DNA of 64,000 nt from Neoroseomonas lacus (GCF_014644535.1 NZ_BMKW01000006.1:248001-312000), one strand, 5' to 3'; shown: positions 24,151 to 33,485, counted from the first letter of the stretch. Translations and numbers: made by a program. The notes: generated by a model from the letters alone, not told the origin.

Positions 24151-25638
24151 ATGCGTATCGCCGTCCTGCAATTCGCGCACGAGACCGTGACCTTCCTCCC
24201 CTTCGACACGACGGAGGATGACTTCCGCTATCCCGGTTCGCCGGCGACCGGCGAGGCGCTGCTGGCGACCGACCCGAAGGGGTACATGGGCGGCTTCGTG
24301 CAGGTGGCACGGGAGTTCGAGGGCGTGGAACTGGTTGGCATCGAATCGCCGCTGTGGCCGAAGACCGGGACCGGGTCGGGCTGGATCACGAACGAGGCCT
24401 TCGAGAGCTTCGTCGGTCGCCAGATCGAGCAGTTGAAGGTACAGGGGCCCTTCGATGGCGCCTATCTCGCGCTGCATGGGGCGATGGGCGTGCGCGGCGT
24501 GCCGCGGCCGGAAGCCGAGATCGCGCGGCGGGTGCGCGCGGTGCTCGGCCCGGCGGCGCGCATCGTCGGCACCTTCGACCCGCATGGCAACGAGGATGAG
24601 GAGTTCCTGCGCCACGCCGACATGGCGTTCTGCGTGAAGTATTTCCCGCATTACGACATGCATCTGCAGGGCGAGCGCGCGGCGCGCATGCTGGTGCGCG
24701 CCGTTCGCGGCGACTTCGTGCCGAGCCATGTCACGCTGAAGCTGCCGATCCTCTCGCCGACGGCGCTGCAATGGACCGGGGCCTCGCCCTGGTCGGATCT
24801 GGTGCAGCGCGCGCTGACCTGGGAAGCGCGCGAGCCGGACGTCTTCGTCAATGTGTTCTTCGGCTTCCCCTGGAGCGACGTGCCGGATGCCGGCATGACC
24901 TTCCAGGTGCTGACCAATGGCAAGCCCGACCTTGCGCAGCGGGTTGCGCGGGACATGGCTGACTGGACCTGGCGGCGGCGCGAGGCGCTGCTTGGCACGA
25001 CGAAGGTATTGCGCATCGGCGAGGGCGTGACGCTGGCGAAGCAGGCGGTGGCGGAGGGCCGCACGCCGGTCGTGCTGGCGGACCACAGCGACCGCTCCGG
25101 CTACGCCACCTGGCTGCTGCGGGAGATCATCGCGCAGGGCCTCTCGCGCACGCTGGTGGCGACGATCGCGGCGCCGGACGCCATCGCCGGGCTGATGGAA
25201 GCCGGCGTGAAGCCGGGTGATGCGGTGGAGGTTGAGATCGGCGGGCGCGTCGATCCCTCGGCCGGCGAGCCGGTGCGCATCATCGGGCAGGTGCTGCTGG
25301 TTGCCGACGCCACCACGGCGCGCGCCAAGGGGCGTGGGCAGGCATGGGTCGCCATCCGTTTCGGCGACGGCAATGTCGTGGTGCTCAGTCCCTTCCTGGT
25401 GCAGATCATCGAGCCGGATGAACTGTGGAGCCTCGGCCTGTCGGCGGTGGATTACGACGTCATCGCCATCAAGTCGCGGGTGCATTTCCGCCGCGGCTTC
25501 GACGACAGCGGCTTCGCGCCGACCATCCTGCTGGTGGAACCGGACGAGCCCTTCCTCGGGACCGTCCGGCTGGAGGCGCTGCCCTATCGCCACCTCACCA
25601 TCGGCGATTACTATCCCTACGGAGCGCCAGCGCTTTAG
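24151..25638 (+). CDS. M81 family (MlrC-like) metallopeptidase
   Basis: The 495-residue product is an M81 protein, the family of MlrC, which cleaves the linear tetrapeptide in microcystin breakdown; most homologues have unknown substrates. Visible landmarks are the N-terminal QFAHETVTF with H10-E11, AYLALHGAMGV near 106-116, TFDPHGN near 144-150, and ADHSDRSG near 310-317, corresponding to the metal-binding and catalytic parts of the two domains. It begins one base after the DadA-like stop and its own stop overlaps the converging hydratase gene by four bases. In this setting a small amide or peptide containing an unusual amino acid is a better guess than microcystin. Confidence 0.87.
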   Translation: MRIAVLQFAHETVTFLPFDTTEDDFRYPGSPATGEALLATDPKGYMGGFVQVAREFEGVELVGIESPLWPKTGTGSGWITNEAFESFVGRQIEQLKVQGPFDGAYLALHGAMGVRGVPRPEAEIARRVRAVLGPAARIVGTFDPHGNEDEEFLRHADMAFCVKYFPHYDMHLQGERAARMLVRAVRGDFVPSHVTLKLPILSPTALQWTGASPWSDLVQRALTWEAREPDVFVNVFFGFPWSDVPDAGMTFQVLTNGKPDLAQRVARDMADWTWRRREALLGTTKVLRIGEGVTLAKQAVAEGRTPVVLADHSDRSGYATWLLREIIAQGLSRTLVATIAAPDAIAGLMEAGVKPGDAVEVEIGGRVDPSAGEPVRIIGQVLLVADATTARAKGRGQAWVAIRFGDGNVVVLSPFLVQIIEPDELWSLGLSAVDYDVIAIKSRVHFRRGFDDSGFAPTILLVEPDEPFLGTVRLEALPYRHLTIGDYYPYGAPAL

Positions 25639-26414
25639 CGATTGCGCCAGGCGGGCTTGCGCTTTTCGGCGAAGGCCTTGGGGCCTTCGATGTAGTCCTC
25701 GCTGTCGATGTTGCGCTGCTGCGCGGGATAGATCGTGCCGATCGCCTCCTCCAGCGTCGGCTTGTCCAGGCCGGCATAGACCGCCTGCTTGGACGCTCGT
25801 ACCGCGAGGGGCGAGCATTCCAGGATCAGCGCCGCCCAGCGCTTCGCGGCGTTCAGCGCCTGTCCCTCGGGCACGACCTCATTGACGAAGCCGAGCGCCT
25901 TGCCCTCGGCCGCGGGCACGCGCCGGCCGGTCAGGATCATGCCGAGCGCCTGCTTCTGGCCGATCATGCGCGGGAGGCGGTGCACGCCGCCGGCGCCGGC
26001 GATCAGACCGACGCGCGGTTCGGGCAGGGCAAAGAGGGCATTCTCGGCGGCGATGATAAGGTCGCAGGCGAGCGCGATCTCGAAGCCGCCACCCATCGCG
26101 ATGCCGTTCACCGCGGCGATCACCGGCTTGTCGAGGTCGTAGCGCTTGGTCAGGCCGGCGAAGCCGGAGGGCGGTGTCGGCCCGCGCTTGCCGGCCGCCT
26201 GCACCTTCAGGTCGTTGCCGGCGGAGAAGGCGCGTTCGCCCGCGCCAGTCACGATGGCGACCCAGAGGTCCGGGCTCGCGGCGAATTCGTCCCACACCTG
26301 GGCGAGTTCCTGATGCGCCTCGCTGTGCAGCGCGTTCATCACCTCGGGCCGGTTCAGCGTGACGATGCGCAGGCGGCCTTCATCCTGCACGATGCAGTGG
26401 CGATAGGTGGTCAT
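25635..26414 (-). CDS. Enoyl-CoA hydratase/isomerase family protein
   Basis: This 259-residue crotonase-superfamily protein has the oxyanion-hole segments AFSAGNDLK (62-70) and NGIAMGGGFE (103-112) and both catalytic glutamates of true hydratases, E112 and E132 (in PEPRVGLIAGAGGVHRLPR). It should therefore be able to hydrate an enoyl-CoA rather than only isomerise. The ATG at 26414 gives the standard N terminus; a longer frame upstream overlaps the SDR gene antisense region. It is 170 bases downstream of the SDR gene in the same direction, perhaps as a separate transcript because a hairpin lies between them. The acyl-CoA substrate is unknown. Confidence 0.9.
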   Translation of the reverse strand: MTTYRHCIVQDEGRLRIVTLNRPEVMNALHSEAHQELAQVWDEFAASPDLWVAIVTGAGERAFSAGNDLKVQAAGKRGPTPPSGFAGLTKRYDLDKPVIAAVNGIAMGGGFEIALACDLIIAAENALFALPEPRVGLIAGAGGVHRLPRMIGQKQALGMILTGRRVPAAEGKALGFVNEVVPEGQALNAAKRWAALILECSPLAVRASKQAVYAGLDKPTLEEAIGTIYPAQQRNIDSEDYIEGPKAFAEKRKPAWRNR

Positions 26415-26542
26415 GGTTGTCGTTCCCTCCGATTGTACCAACTGTCCGGCCCGATGCCCTGCTTCGCGCCGCGAGCGCAAAGCGCGACGGCGCCCATCCT
26501 GCCCGTCACGCCCAGCGAACCAGTGCATGGCGCGGAAGCCAA

Positions 26543-26558
26543 GCCCGCGGCTGCGGGC
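26543..26558 (-). terminator. Hairpin GCCCGC-GGCT-GCGGGC after the SDR gene
   Basis: A perfect six-base stem with a four-base loop lies 26 bases beyond the SDR stop codon on the minus strand. It may partly terminate the HisD-SDR transcript before the hydratase gene. Confidence 0.45.
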
Positions 26559-26584
26559 CCCGGCGTCTGAGGCACAAGAATGAA

Positions 26585-27349
26585 TCAATCCGCCGTCCAG
26601 CCGCCATCCACCACCAGGGCCGAGCCCGTCATTAGCGCCGAGGCATCGCTGGCGAGGAACAGGATCGCACCCATCAGATCCTCGACCTGACCGATGCGAC
26701 CGAGCTTGATCTTGGTCAGCACGCTGGCCTTGAAGGCGGCATCCTCGAAGAAGGGGCGCGTCAGCGGCGTTTCGATGAAGGTCGGGCCGATGGTGTTCAC
26801 GCGGATGCCCTGTGGGGCGAGTTCCACCGCCATCGCCTTCGTCAGCCCCTCCAGCGCCCATTTCGAAGCGCAGTAGATGGTCCGGTTCGCTGCGCCGACA
26901 TGGCCCATCTGGGATGAGATGTTGATGATCGAGCCCGGGCGGCCGGCCCCGACCAACCGCTTCGCCACCGCCTGCGCCACGAAGAAGGCGGCGCGCAGGT
27001 TCAGGTCCATCACCGCGTCGAAATCGTCATGGGTGACGTCGATGAACGGCTTGGGCCGGTTGGTGCCGGCATTGTTGACCAGGATGTCGAACGGGTCGGC
27101 CGTGGCGATGGCGCGTTCGGCCGCGGCAATATCCAGCACGTTCAGCACCAGCGTCGATGCCGCGCCACCCGTCGCCCGTATGGCGGCGGCGGCCTGATCG
27201 ATCTCCGGCGCGTTGCGGGCCACCAGCGTGACATGCGCCCCGGCCTCGGCCAGCGCGGCGGCGGCGGCGAGGCCGATGCCTCGCCCCGCCCCGGTCACCA
27301 GCGCGCGCTTGCCGTCAAGGCGGAAGCTCGGCGTTCGCGGCAGGTCCAT
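26585..27349 (-). CDS. Short-chain dehydrogenase/reductase (SDR)
   Basis: The 254-residue product is a classical SDR: cofactor motif T19-G-A-G-R-G-I-G26, NNAG at 92-95 and the catalytic triad S146, Y159, K163 (in IYCASKWA). Arg45 after the second strand favours NADP(H) but does not prove it. It oxidises or reduces a secondary alcohol. Its start lies three bases after the HisD-like stop, so the two dehydrogenases are almost certainly made together and may act on successive alcohol groups of one substrate. Confidence 0.93.
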   Translation of the reverse strand: MDLPRTPSFRLDGKRALVTGAGRGIGLAAAAALAEAGAHVTLVARNAPEIDQAAAAIRATGGAASTLVLNVLDIAAAERAIATADPFDILVNNAGTNRPKPFIDVTHDDFDAVMDLNLRAAFFVAQAVAKRLVGAGRPGSIINISSQMGHVGAANRTIYCASKWALEGLTKAMAVELAPQGIRVNTIGPTFIETPLTRPFFEDAAFKASVLTKIKLGRIGQVEDLMGAILFLASDASALMTGSALVVDGGWTAD

Positions 27350-27352
27350 CTT

Positions 27353-28660
27353 TCAGTCCGCCGCGGTGCCGTAGGGGATGTTGCGGCCGCCATAGCGGCG
27401 CACCCGGATATTCGCCTGTTCGGCGTGCCCGGCGAAGCCTTCCAGCATGCACAGGCGCGAGCAGTATTCGCCGATCATCGCCGAGGCCTCGTCGGTGAGG
27501 ACGCGCTGATAGGTCACGGTCTTCATGAACTTGCCGACCCACAGCCCGCCCGTGTAGCGCGCGGCCTTCTTGGTCGGCAGGGTGTGGTTGGTGCCGATCA
27601 CCTTGTCGCCATAGGAGACATTGGTGCGGGGGCCGAGGAACAGCGCGCCGTAATTGGTCATATTGGCGAGGAAGTATTCCGGATCCCGCGTCATCACCTG
27701 TACGTGCTCGGAAGCGATGCGGTCGGCCTCGCGCACCATCTCTTCCTCGCTATCGCAGACGATCACCTCGCCGTAATCCTCCCAGGCCTTCCGGGCGATG
27801 GCGGCGGTGGGCAGGATGGTCAGCAGGCGTTCGACCTCGGCCATGGTCTCGCGGGCGAGTTTTTCCGAGTTCGTCAGCAGCACGGCCGGGGAATTCGGGC
27901 CATGTTCCGCCTGGCCGAGCAGGTCGGTGGCGCAGAGTTCGCCGTCGACGGTGTCGTCGGCAATGACCATGGTCTCGGTCGGGCCGGCGAAGAGGTCGAT
28001 GCCGACGCGGCCATAGAGCTGGCGCTTGGCCTCGGCCACGAAGGCATTGCCGGGGCCAACCAGCATGTCCACGGGCTCGATGCTTTCCGTGCCCAGCGCC
28101 ATGGCGCCCACCGCCTGGATGCCGCCGAGGCAGTAGATGACATCCGCGCCGGCCATGTGCTGCGCGGCGACGATGGCCGGTGCTGGACGGCCCTCGAAGG
28201 GTGGGGCGCAGGTGATGATGCGCTTGCACCCGGCGACCTTCGCGGTCAGCACCGACATATGGGCGGAGGCGAGCAGCGGGTATTTGCCGCCCGGCACATA
28301 GCAGCCGACCGAGTTCACGGGGATGTTCTTGTGGCCGAGCACCACGCCGGGCAGCGTCTCGACCTCGATGTCGCGCAGCGCGGCCTTCTGGTGTTCGGCG
28401 AAGTTGCGCACCTGGTCCTGGGCGAAGCGGATATCGTCGAGGTCGCGGGCGGAAAGTTGGGCTAGGCAGTCGCGGATCTCGGCGTCCGTCAGGCGGAAAT
28501 CGGTACGGTCCCATTTGTCGAAGCGGATCGACAATTCTCGCACCGCGGCATCGCCGCGCGCGGCGATGTCGGCGAGGATGCCTTCGACCGTCGAGCGGAC
28601 CTTCGCGTCGTCCTCGGCCCGCGCCTCGGCGTCGCGGCCGCACTTGAGATGACGTGCCAT
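27353..28660 (-). CDS. HisD-like zinc alcohol dehydrogenase (HpsN/HisD family)
   Basis: This 435-residue protein is homologous to histidinol dehydrogenase and keeps the functional residues of that family: zinc ligands Q250, H253, D352 and H412, the catalytic pair E318-H319, and the TNHTLPT segment. It therefore probably performs a four-electron oxidation of a primary alcohol to an acid with NAD. It is coded with an SDR and divergent from a molybdenum hydroxylase, not in a his operon, so a catabolic paralogue is more likely than the biosynthetic enzyme. Sulfopropanediol dehydrogenase (HpsN) is the known catabolic member and a reasonable comparison. The ATG at 28660 begins MARHLKCG, as in that subgroup. 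Confidence 0.82.
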   Translation of the reverse strand: MARHLKCGRDAEARAEDDAKVRSTVEGILADIAARGDAAVRELSIRFDKWDRTDFRLTDAEIRDCLAQLSARDLDDIRFAQDQVRNFAEHQKAALRDIEVETLPGVVLGHKNIPVNSVGCYVPGGKYPLLASAHMSVLTAKVAGCKRIITCAPPFEGRPAPAIVAAQHMAGADVIYCLGGIQAVGAMALGTESIEPVDMLVGPGNAFVAEAKRQLYGRVGIDLFAGPTETMVIADDTVDGELCATDLLGQAEHGPNSPAVLLTNSEKLARETMAEVERLLTILPTAAIARKAWEDYGEVIVCDSEEEMVREADRIASEHVQVMTRDPEYFLANMTNYGALFLGPRTNVSYGDKVIGTNHTLPTKKAARYTGGLWVGKFMKTVTYQRVLTDEASAMIGEYCSRLCMLEGFAGHAEQANIRVRRYGGRNIPYGTAAD

Positions 28661-28729
28661 GGTCGTTCCCCTATGCTGGTCCACAAGCCCTAGCTCTTGG
28701 CCGGGCGGTGTCAACCGGTAGGTGTGGGG

Positions 28730-28760
28730 GGCTATGCTGCGCGACGTGGGCGGCATAGCC
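28730..28760. promoter_or_regulatory. Dyad GGCTATGC-N15-GCATAGCC in the divergent HisD/hydroxylase region
   Basis: Two perfect eight-base arms separated by 15 bases lie 69 bases upstream of the HisD-like start and 79 bases upstream of the hydroxylase medium-subunit start. The central position between divergent operons suggests an operator shared by both. No regulator gene is adjacent. Confidence 0.5.
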
Positions 28761-28839
28761 TTGCCGACCGGCTGTGACCGAGGCGCAGCCATGTCTGGCA
28801 TTCCCGGGCCAACGGGATGCAACGGGATGGGAAGCAGGA

Positions 28840-29709
28840 ATGACAGATATCCGATACCTGGCGCCGAACACGCTTGATGAAGCGGTGAGCGCCTTTGCCG
28901 CCGCTTCGGGAGCCGCGAGCATCCTGGCTGGCGGGACCGACCTGCTGGTCCAGATGCGCGCCGGCGTACGCAAGCCCGGCACCATCATCGACATCAAGAA
29001 GATCCCGGCGCTGACGGCGATCGAGGATCTCGGGGGCGGCGCCTTCCGCATCGGCGCCGCGGTTTCCGGCGCGGTGCTGGCGGAGCACATGGGCTTTGCC
29101 AAGGCTTGGCCGGGCGTCTTGGAGGCGATCAACCTGATCGGGTCCAAGCAGGTGCAGGGGCGTGCCTCGCCGGGCGGCAATCTATGCAATTCCTCGCCAG
29201 CCGGGGACAGCGTGCCGGCGATGGTCGCCGCCGGGGCGGTGGTGACGATCCAGGGGCCGAACGGCAAGCGCGAGGTGCCGGTGGAAGCCGTGCCCGCCGG
29301 GCCGGGGCGTACCACCCTGGCGCCGGGCGAGATCGTCGTCTCCTTCACCTTCCCGGTGCGGCCGAAGGGGGCGTCGGACGCCTATCTGCGCATGATCCCA
29401 CGCACCGAGATGGATATCGCGGTGGTCGGCCTCGGCGTGAACCTGACGATGGAAGGCGGCGTGGTGAAGGCCGCGCGCGTCGGCCTCGGCGCTGTGGCGC
29501 CGACCGTGCTGCTGGTCGAGGGCGCGGCGAAGGCGCTGATCGGCTCGCGGCTCGAGGATGCGGCGGTGGAAGCGGCGGCGGCGGCCTGCCGTGCCGCCTG
29601 CAAGCCGATTGATGACAAGCGCGGCACCATTGCCTACCGGACCAAGGTGGCGGGCGTGCTGCTCAAGCGCGTGGTGGCGATCGCCGCCGCCCGCGCGGGG
29701 GGGAACTGA
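28840..29709 (+). CDS. Molybdenum hydroxylase FAD subunit (CoxM/CutM-like)
   Basis: The 289-residue product is the FAD-binding medium subunit of a xanthine-dehydrogenase-family hydroxylase. It shows the flavin-binding segments A30-G-G-T33 ([14 protein letters not shown]) and the [14 protein letters not shown] loop at about 110-123, and the C-terminal CO-dehydrogenase-type domain. It passes electrons from the [2Fe-2S] subunit to an acceptor. Gene order medium, small, large is that of coxMSL and of several aromatic or heterocycle hydroxylases. The ATG at 28840 has GCAGGAA just before it. Confidence 0.92.
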   Translation: MTDIRYLAPNTLDEAVSAFAAASGAASILAGGTDLLVQMRAGVRKPGTIIDIKKIPALTAIEDLGGGAFRIGAAVSGAVLAEHMGFAKAWPGVLEAINLIGSKQVQGRASPGGNLCNSSPAGDSVPAMVAAGAVVTIQGPNGKREVPVEAVPAGPGRTTLAPGEIVVSFTFPVRPKGASDAYLRMIPRTEMDIAVVGLGVNLTMEGGVVKAARVGLGAVAPTVLLVEGAAKALIGSRLEDAAVEAAAAACRAACKPIDDKRGTIAYRTKVAGVLLKRVVAIAAARAGGN

Positions 29710-29713
29710 GACC

Positions 29714-30196
29714 ATGTCGAAGATGCATGTGACGACCACGATCAACGGGGAGCCGGTCGAGTTCCTGGCTGACGTGTCCTCCACCCTGCTCGACGCGCTG
29801 CGCGGGTCGCTGGGGCTGACAGGCACCAAGGAAGGCTGTGGCACCGGCGATTGCGGCGCCTGTTCGGTCACCGTCGATGGCCGGCTGATGTGTTCTTGCC
29901 TGATGCTGGCGGTTGAGGCCGAGGGCAAGTCGATCGGCACAATCGAAGGCATGGCCCAGGGCGACCACCTGCACCCGCTGCAGCAGAAGTTCCTGGAGAT
30001 GGCGGCGCTGCAATGCGGCATCTGCACGCCGGGCGTGCTGATCTCGGCACGCGCGTTGCTCGAGAAGAACCCAGACCCGACGGAGGAGGAGGTGCGCTTC
30101 GGCCTAGCCGGCAACCTCTGCCGCTGCACGGGGTATGACAAGATCGTCCGGGCGGTGCTGGAAACGGCCGCCGACATGAGGGAGTCCGCGCGATGA
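29714..30196 (+). CDS. Molybdenum hydroxylase [2Fe-2S] subunit (CoxS/CutS-like)
   Basis: This 160-residue protein binds two [2Fe-2S] clusters: a plant-ferredoxin-type cluster through C42, C47, C50 and C62, and the second through C101, C104, C136 and C138 (CGIC and CRCTG). It relays electrons between the molybdenum site and FAD. It starts four bases after the medium-subunit stop, and its stop overlaps the large-subunit start by four bases (ATGA), so the three subunits are translated in step. Confidence 0.95.
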   Translation: MSKMHVTTTINGEPVEFLADVSSTLLDALRGSLGLTGTKEGCGTGDCGACSVTVDGRLMCSCLMLAVEAEGKSIGTIEGMAQGDHLHPLQQKFLEMAALQCGICTPGVLISARALLEKNPDPTEEEVRFGLAGNLCRCTGYDKIVRAVLETAADMRESAR

Positions 30197-32448
30197 ACGA
30201 CATGTCCAACAAGTGGATCGGCGCCCGCACGATCCGCCCCGACGGCGCCGACAAGGTGACCGGCCGCGCGACCTATTCGGCCGACAACACCATGCCCGGC
30301 ATGATCTGGGGCAAGGTGCTGCGCAGCCCGCACGCCCATGCCGTCATCAGGTCGATCGACACCTCCAAGGCCGAGGCGCTGCCCGGCGTGAAGGCTGTGG
30401 TCACTGCGAAGGATTTCGTCGACTTCCCGATCGACAAATCCGTGATGCTCGGCATCCAGGACATGCGCTGGATGGCGCGCAACATCCTGGCCAAGGAGAA
30501 GGCGCTGTTCCACGGCCATCCGGTGGCCGCCGTCGCCGCGATCAGCGAGGAAGTGGCCGCCGAGGCCTGCAAGCTGATCGAGGTCGACTACGAGGTCCTG
30601 CCCCACGTCATCGAGATCGAGGACGCGATCAAGCCGGACGCGCCGATCCTGCACGACTGGGTGCGGCATGAAGGCAAGCCGTCGAACATCGCCGGCACCA
30701 TGGTGCTGAAGGCCGGCGACATCGAGAAGGGCTTCGCGGAAGCCGACATCGTCGTCGAGCGCACCTTCACCACACGTCCTGTCCACCAGGGCTACATCGA
30801 GCCGCATGCCTGCACCGTCTCCCACGCGGCGGATGGGCGGGTGACGATCTGGTCGTCGAGCCAGGGCCAGTTCATGGTCCGCGCCATGACCTCGCTGCTC
30901 ACGGGCATTCCGCAGAGCAACATCCGCGCGATCCCGGCCGAGATCGGCGGTGGCTTCGGTGCCAAGACGATCGTCTATCTCGAGCCCGTCGCGGTGATGC
31001 TGTCCAAGAAGTCGGGCCGCCCCGTGAAGATCGTGATGACGCGCGACGAGGTGCAGCGCGCGACGGGCCCCGCGCCCGGCTCGCTGATGACCGTTAAGAT
31101 CGGCGCGAAGAAGGACGGTACGCTGGTCGCCGCCCAGGGCACTTTCTACCTGCAGGCCGGCGGGCTGCCTGGTTCGCCGCTTCGCGGGCCGGTCGGCTGC
31201 TCCTTCGCGGCCTATGCGATCCCGAATGTGCTTTCGACCGGCTATGACGTGGTGTCGAACCGCTCCAAGGTCGCGGCCTATCGCGCGCCGGGCGCGCCGC
31301 ATGGCGCCTTCGCGACGGAATCCGTGCTGGACGAGATCGCGGAGAAGCTCGGCCTCGATCCGCTCGACATGCGCGTGCGCAACAGCGCGAAGCCGGGCGA
31401 CAAGGCGATCTACGGCGCGACCTTCGGCGACGTCACCTTCGTCGAGACGATGGACGCGATCCGCAAGCACCCGCACTACAAGGCGCCGCTCGACAAGAAC
31501 CCGCGCCCGGGCGTGAAGCGCGGCCGCGGCGTCGCCTCGGGCTTCTGGTACAATGCCGGCGGTGAATCCTCGGTGCAGGTGAACATCACCGAGGACGGCA
31601 ACGTCGTCGTCACCACCGGCCATCCGGATGTCGGCGGTAGCCGGGCCTCGATCGCCAATGTCGTCGCCGAGCTGATGGGGATCGACCATTCCCGCGTCAA
31701 CGTCATCATCGGCGACACGCAGACCATCGGCTTCTCGAACCTGACGGGCGGCAGCCGCGTGACCTTCGCCTCGGCGATGGTGGCGACGGCATCGTGCGAG
31801 AAGGTCGTCGGCCAGCTGAAGGAACGCGCGGCGAAGATCTGGAAGATCGACGCCGAGGCGGTGAAGTGGGAGGACGGCATGGCGCTGCCGGCCGGCGACA
31901 ATGCCGGCAAGTTCCCGCCGCTCTCGCTCAAGGAGCTCGCTGCCAAGGCGAATGAGATGGGCGGGCCGATCGGTGCGCAGGTGCAGCTCAACACGACCGG
32001 CGCCGACCCCGGCTATGCGACGCATTGCGTGGATGTCGAGGTGGATGTCGATCTCGGCATCATCCGCGTGCTGCGTTACACGGCGGCGCAGGATGTCGGC
32101 CGCGCGCTGCATCCGTCCTATGTCGAGGGGCAGATCCAGGGCGGCGTGGTGCAGGGCATCGGCTGGGCGCTGTCGGAGGAATATCTTTACGACAAGCAGG
32201 GGCGCGTCGATAACGCCTCCTTCCTCGACTACCGCATGCCGGTTTGTTCCGACGTGCCGATGATCGAGGCGGTGGTCGTCGAGATCCCGAACTCCAAACA
32301 CCCGCAGGGCGTTCGCGGCGTGGGCGAGGCGCCGATCGTGCCGCCGCTCGCGGCGATCGCCAACGCCGTCCATGACGCGCTCGGCAAGCGCTTCTATGCG
32401 CTGCCGATGTCGCCGCCGAAGGTGACGGCGCGGATGGACGAGGCCTGA
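30193..32448 (+). CDS. Molybdenum hydroxylase large subunit (XDH/CoxL family, not CO dehydrogenase)
   Basis: The 751-residue product is the molybdopterin-binding subunit. It carries the Moco-binding EIGGGFGAK segment near 252-260 and the catalytic glutamate E712 in GVGEAP. The active-site loop reads A362-Y-R-A-P-G-A-P369, whereas form I CO dehydrogenases have AYxCSFR with a selenated or copper-binding Cys, so CO oxidation is excluded. The enzyme most likely hydroxylates an aromatic, heterocyclic or aldehyde substrate with water. It is followed by a Bug receptor gene 62 bases on, which may import that substrate. The cofactor type (cytosine or guanine dinucleotide) cannot be read here. Confidence 0.92.
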   Translation: MNDMSNKWIGARTIRPDGADKVTGRATYSADNTMPGMIWGKVLRSPHAHAVIRSIDTSKAEALPGVKAVVTAKDFVDFPIDKSVMLGIQDMRWMARNILAKEKALFHGHPVAAVAAISEEVAAEACKLIEVDYEVLPHVIEIEDAIKPDAPILHDWVRHEGKPSNIAGTMVLKAGDIEKGFAEADIVVERTFTTRPVHQGYIEPHACTVSHAADGRVTIWSSSQGQFMVRAMTSLLTGIPQSNIRAIPAEIGGGFGAKTIVYLEPVAVMLSKKSGRPVKIVMTRDEVQRATGPAPGSLMTVKIGAKKDGTLVAAQGTFYLQAGGLPGSPLRGPVGCSFAAYAIPNVLSTGYDVVSNRSKVAAYRAPGAPHGAFATESVLDEIAEKLGLDPLDMRVRNSAKPGDKAIYGATFGDVTFVETMDAIRKHPHYKAPLDKNPRPGVKRGRGVASGFWYNAGGESSVQVNITEDGNVVVTTGHPDVGGSRASIANVVAELMGIDHSRVNVIIGDTQTIGFSNLTGGSRVTFASAMVATASCEKVVGQLKERAAKIWKIDAEAVKWEDGMALPAGDNAGKFPPLSLKELAAKANEMGGPIGAQVQLNTTGADPGYATHCVDVEVDVDLGIIRVLRYTAAQDVGRALHPSYVEGQIQGGVVQGIGWALSEEYLYDKQGRVDNASFLDYRMPVCSDVPMIEAVVVEIPNSKHPQGVRGVGEAPIVPPLAAIANAVHDALGKRFYALPMSPPKVTARMDEA

Positions 32449-32510
32449 CACGATCGGCCGGGATGCAGCAACGCATCCCGGCCGGCGCGTCTTGGGGGAA
32501 ACGAACCACA

Positions 32511-33485
32511 ATGAACCGTCGCGGATTGCTGGTGGCCGGCGCCATGGCGGGGCTGGCGCGTCCCGCGCTGGGCGCCGATTGGCGGCCGTCGCAGCCGCTG
32601 CGCGTGCTGGTCGCCGCCGCACCGGGTGGCACGCTCGACATTCATGCTCGGGCGGCGCAGGGCCCGCTGTCGGCCGTGCTCGGCCAGACCGTCATCGTCG
32701 AGAACCAGGGTGGTGGCGCCGGTCGCGTGGCCGCGCTGCAAATGGGTCGTGCCGTGCCGGATGGGCACAACATGCTGGTCGCCTCGGGCGACGGGCTCGT
32801 GCTGCAGGACATCCTGGCTGGCGCGCGCCATGGCAAGGCGAGGACCAACCTGCGCGCAGTGACCATGACCATCAGCGCGGCGCAACTGCTGGTGACGCAT
32901 CCGCGTTCGGGCATCACCGATGTGCAGGGCTATTTCGCCGCGCTGCGCGCGCGTGGGGACCGGGTGACGCTCGCCGTGCCGGGGATCGGCGGCATCGCGC
33001 ACATCATCAGCGAGATGGTGAACCGCGAGCTTGGCGTGAACGTAACCCACGTGCCCTATCGTGGCGGCGGGCCGGCGACGCTCGACCTGCTGGCCGGCCA
33101 GGTGGATGCGATGATCATCACCCTGCCGGCGGTGACGACGCATGTGCGCGAGGGGCGGCTGGTGCCGCTGGCGGTCTCGACCCGCGAACGCGATCCGGCG
33201 ATGCCGAACGTGCCGTCCTACAGCGAAACCGTCGCGCCGGGCTTCGACGTGCCGAGCACCCAGGGCGTTCTGGTCCCGGCCGGCACACCGGACGCCGCCG
33301 TCGCCGCGCTGGAGGAAGCCTGGCGCACGGCGCTGACCGATGCTGTGGTGCGCGAGCGCCTGCAGGCGCTCGGCTTTGTCATCCGCGCGACGACATCGGC
33401 AGCTTTCGAGGCCAATCTCGCCAGTTCCGAGACGCGCTTCGCGCAGGTGATTGCCGCGGCGGGCATTCGCGGCGACGACGGCTAG
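32511..33485 (+). CDS. Bug/TctC family receptor in the hydroxylase operon
   Basis: This 324-residue receptor begins MNRRGLLVAGAMAGLARPALGA, a twin-arginine-like signal, and continues with the family strand PLRVLVAAAPGGTLDIHAR, ENQGGGAGRVA and HVPYRGGGPATLDLL. The ATG at 32511 is preferred over an upstream start because the signal begins there. Being 62 bases after the hydroxylase large subunit on the same strand, it is probably cotranscribed and specific for the hydroxylase substrate or a precursor. It converges with another receptor gene of the same family across a terminator-like hairpin. Confidence 0.9.
   Translation: MNRRGLLVAGAMAGLARPALGADWRPSQPLRVLVAAAPGGTLDIHARAAQGPLSAVLGQTVIVENQGGGAGRVAALQMGRAVPDGHNMLVASGDGLVLQDILAGARHGKARTNLRAVTMTISAAQLLVTHPRSGITDVQGYFAALRARGDRVTLAVPGIGGIAHIISEMVNRELGVNVTHVPYRGGGPATLDLLAGQVDAMIITLPAVTTHVREGRLVPLAVSTRERDPAMPNVPSYSETVAPGFDVPSTQGVLVPAGTPDAAVAALEEAWRTALTDAVVRERLQALGFVIRATTSAAFEANLASSETRFAQVIAAAGIRGDDG

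Noticed and set aside
24151-25638. Microcystin degradation cluster (mlrABCD)
   Set aside because: Only an MlrC-family protein is found; MlrA protease, MlrB and MlrD genes are absent, and M81 proteins are widespread in non-degraders.
28840-32448. Aerobic CO dehydrogenase coxMSL
   Set aside because: The large subunit lacks the AYxCSFR active-site loop and reads AYRAPGAP.
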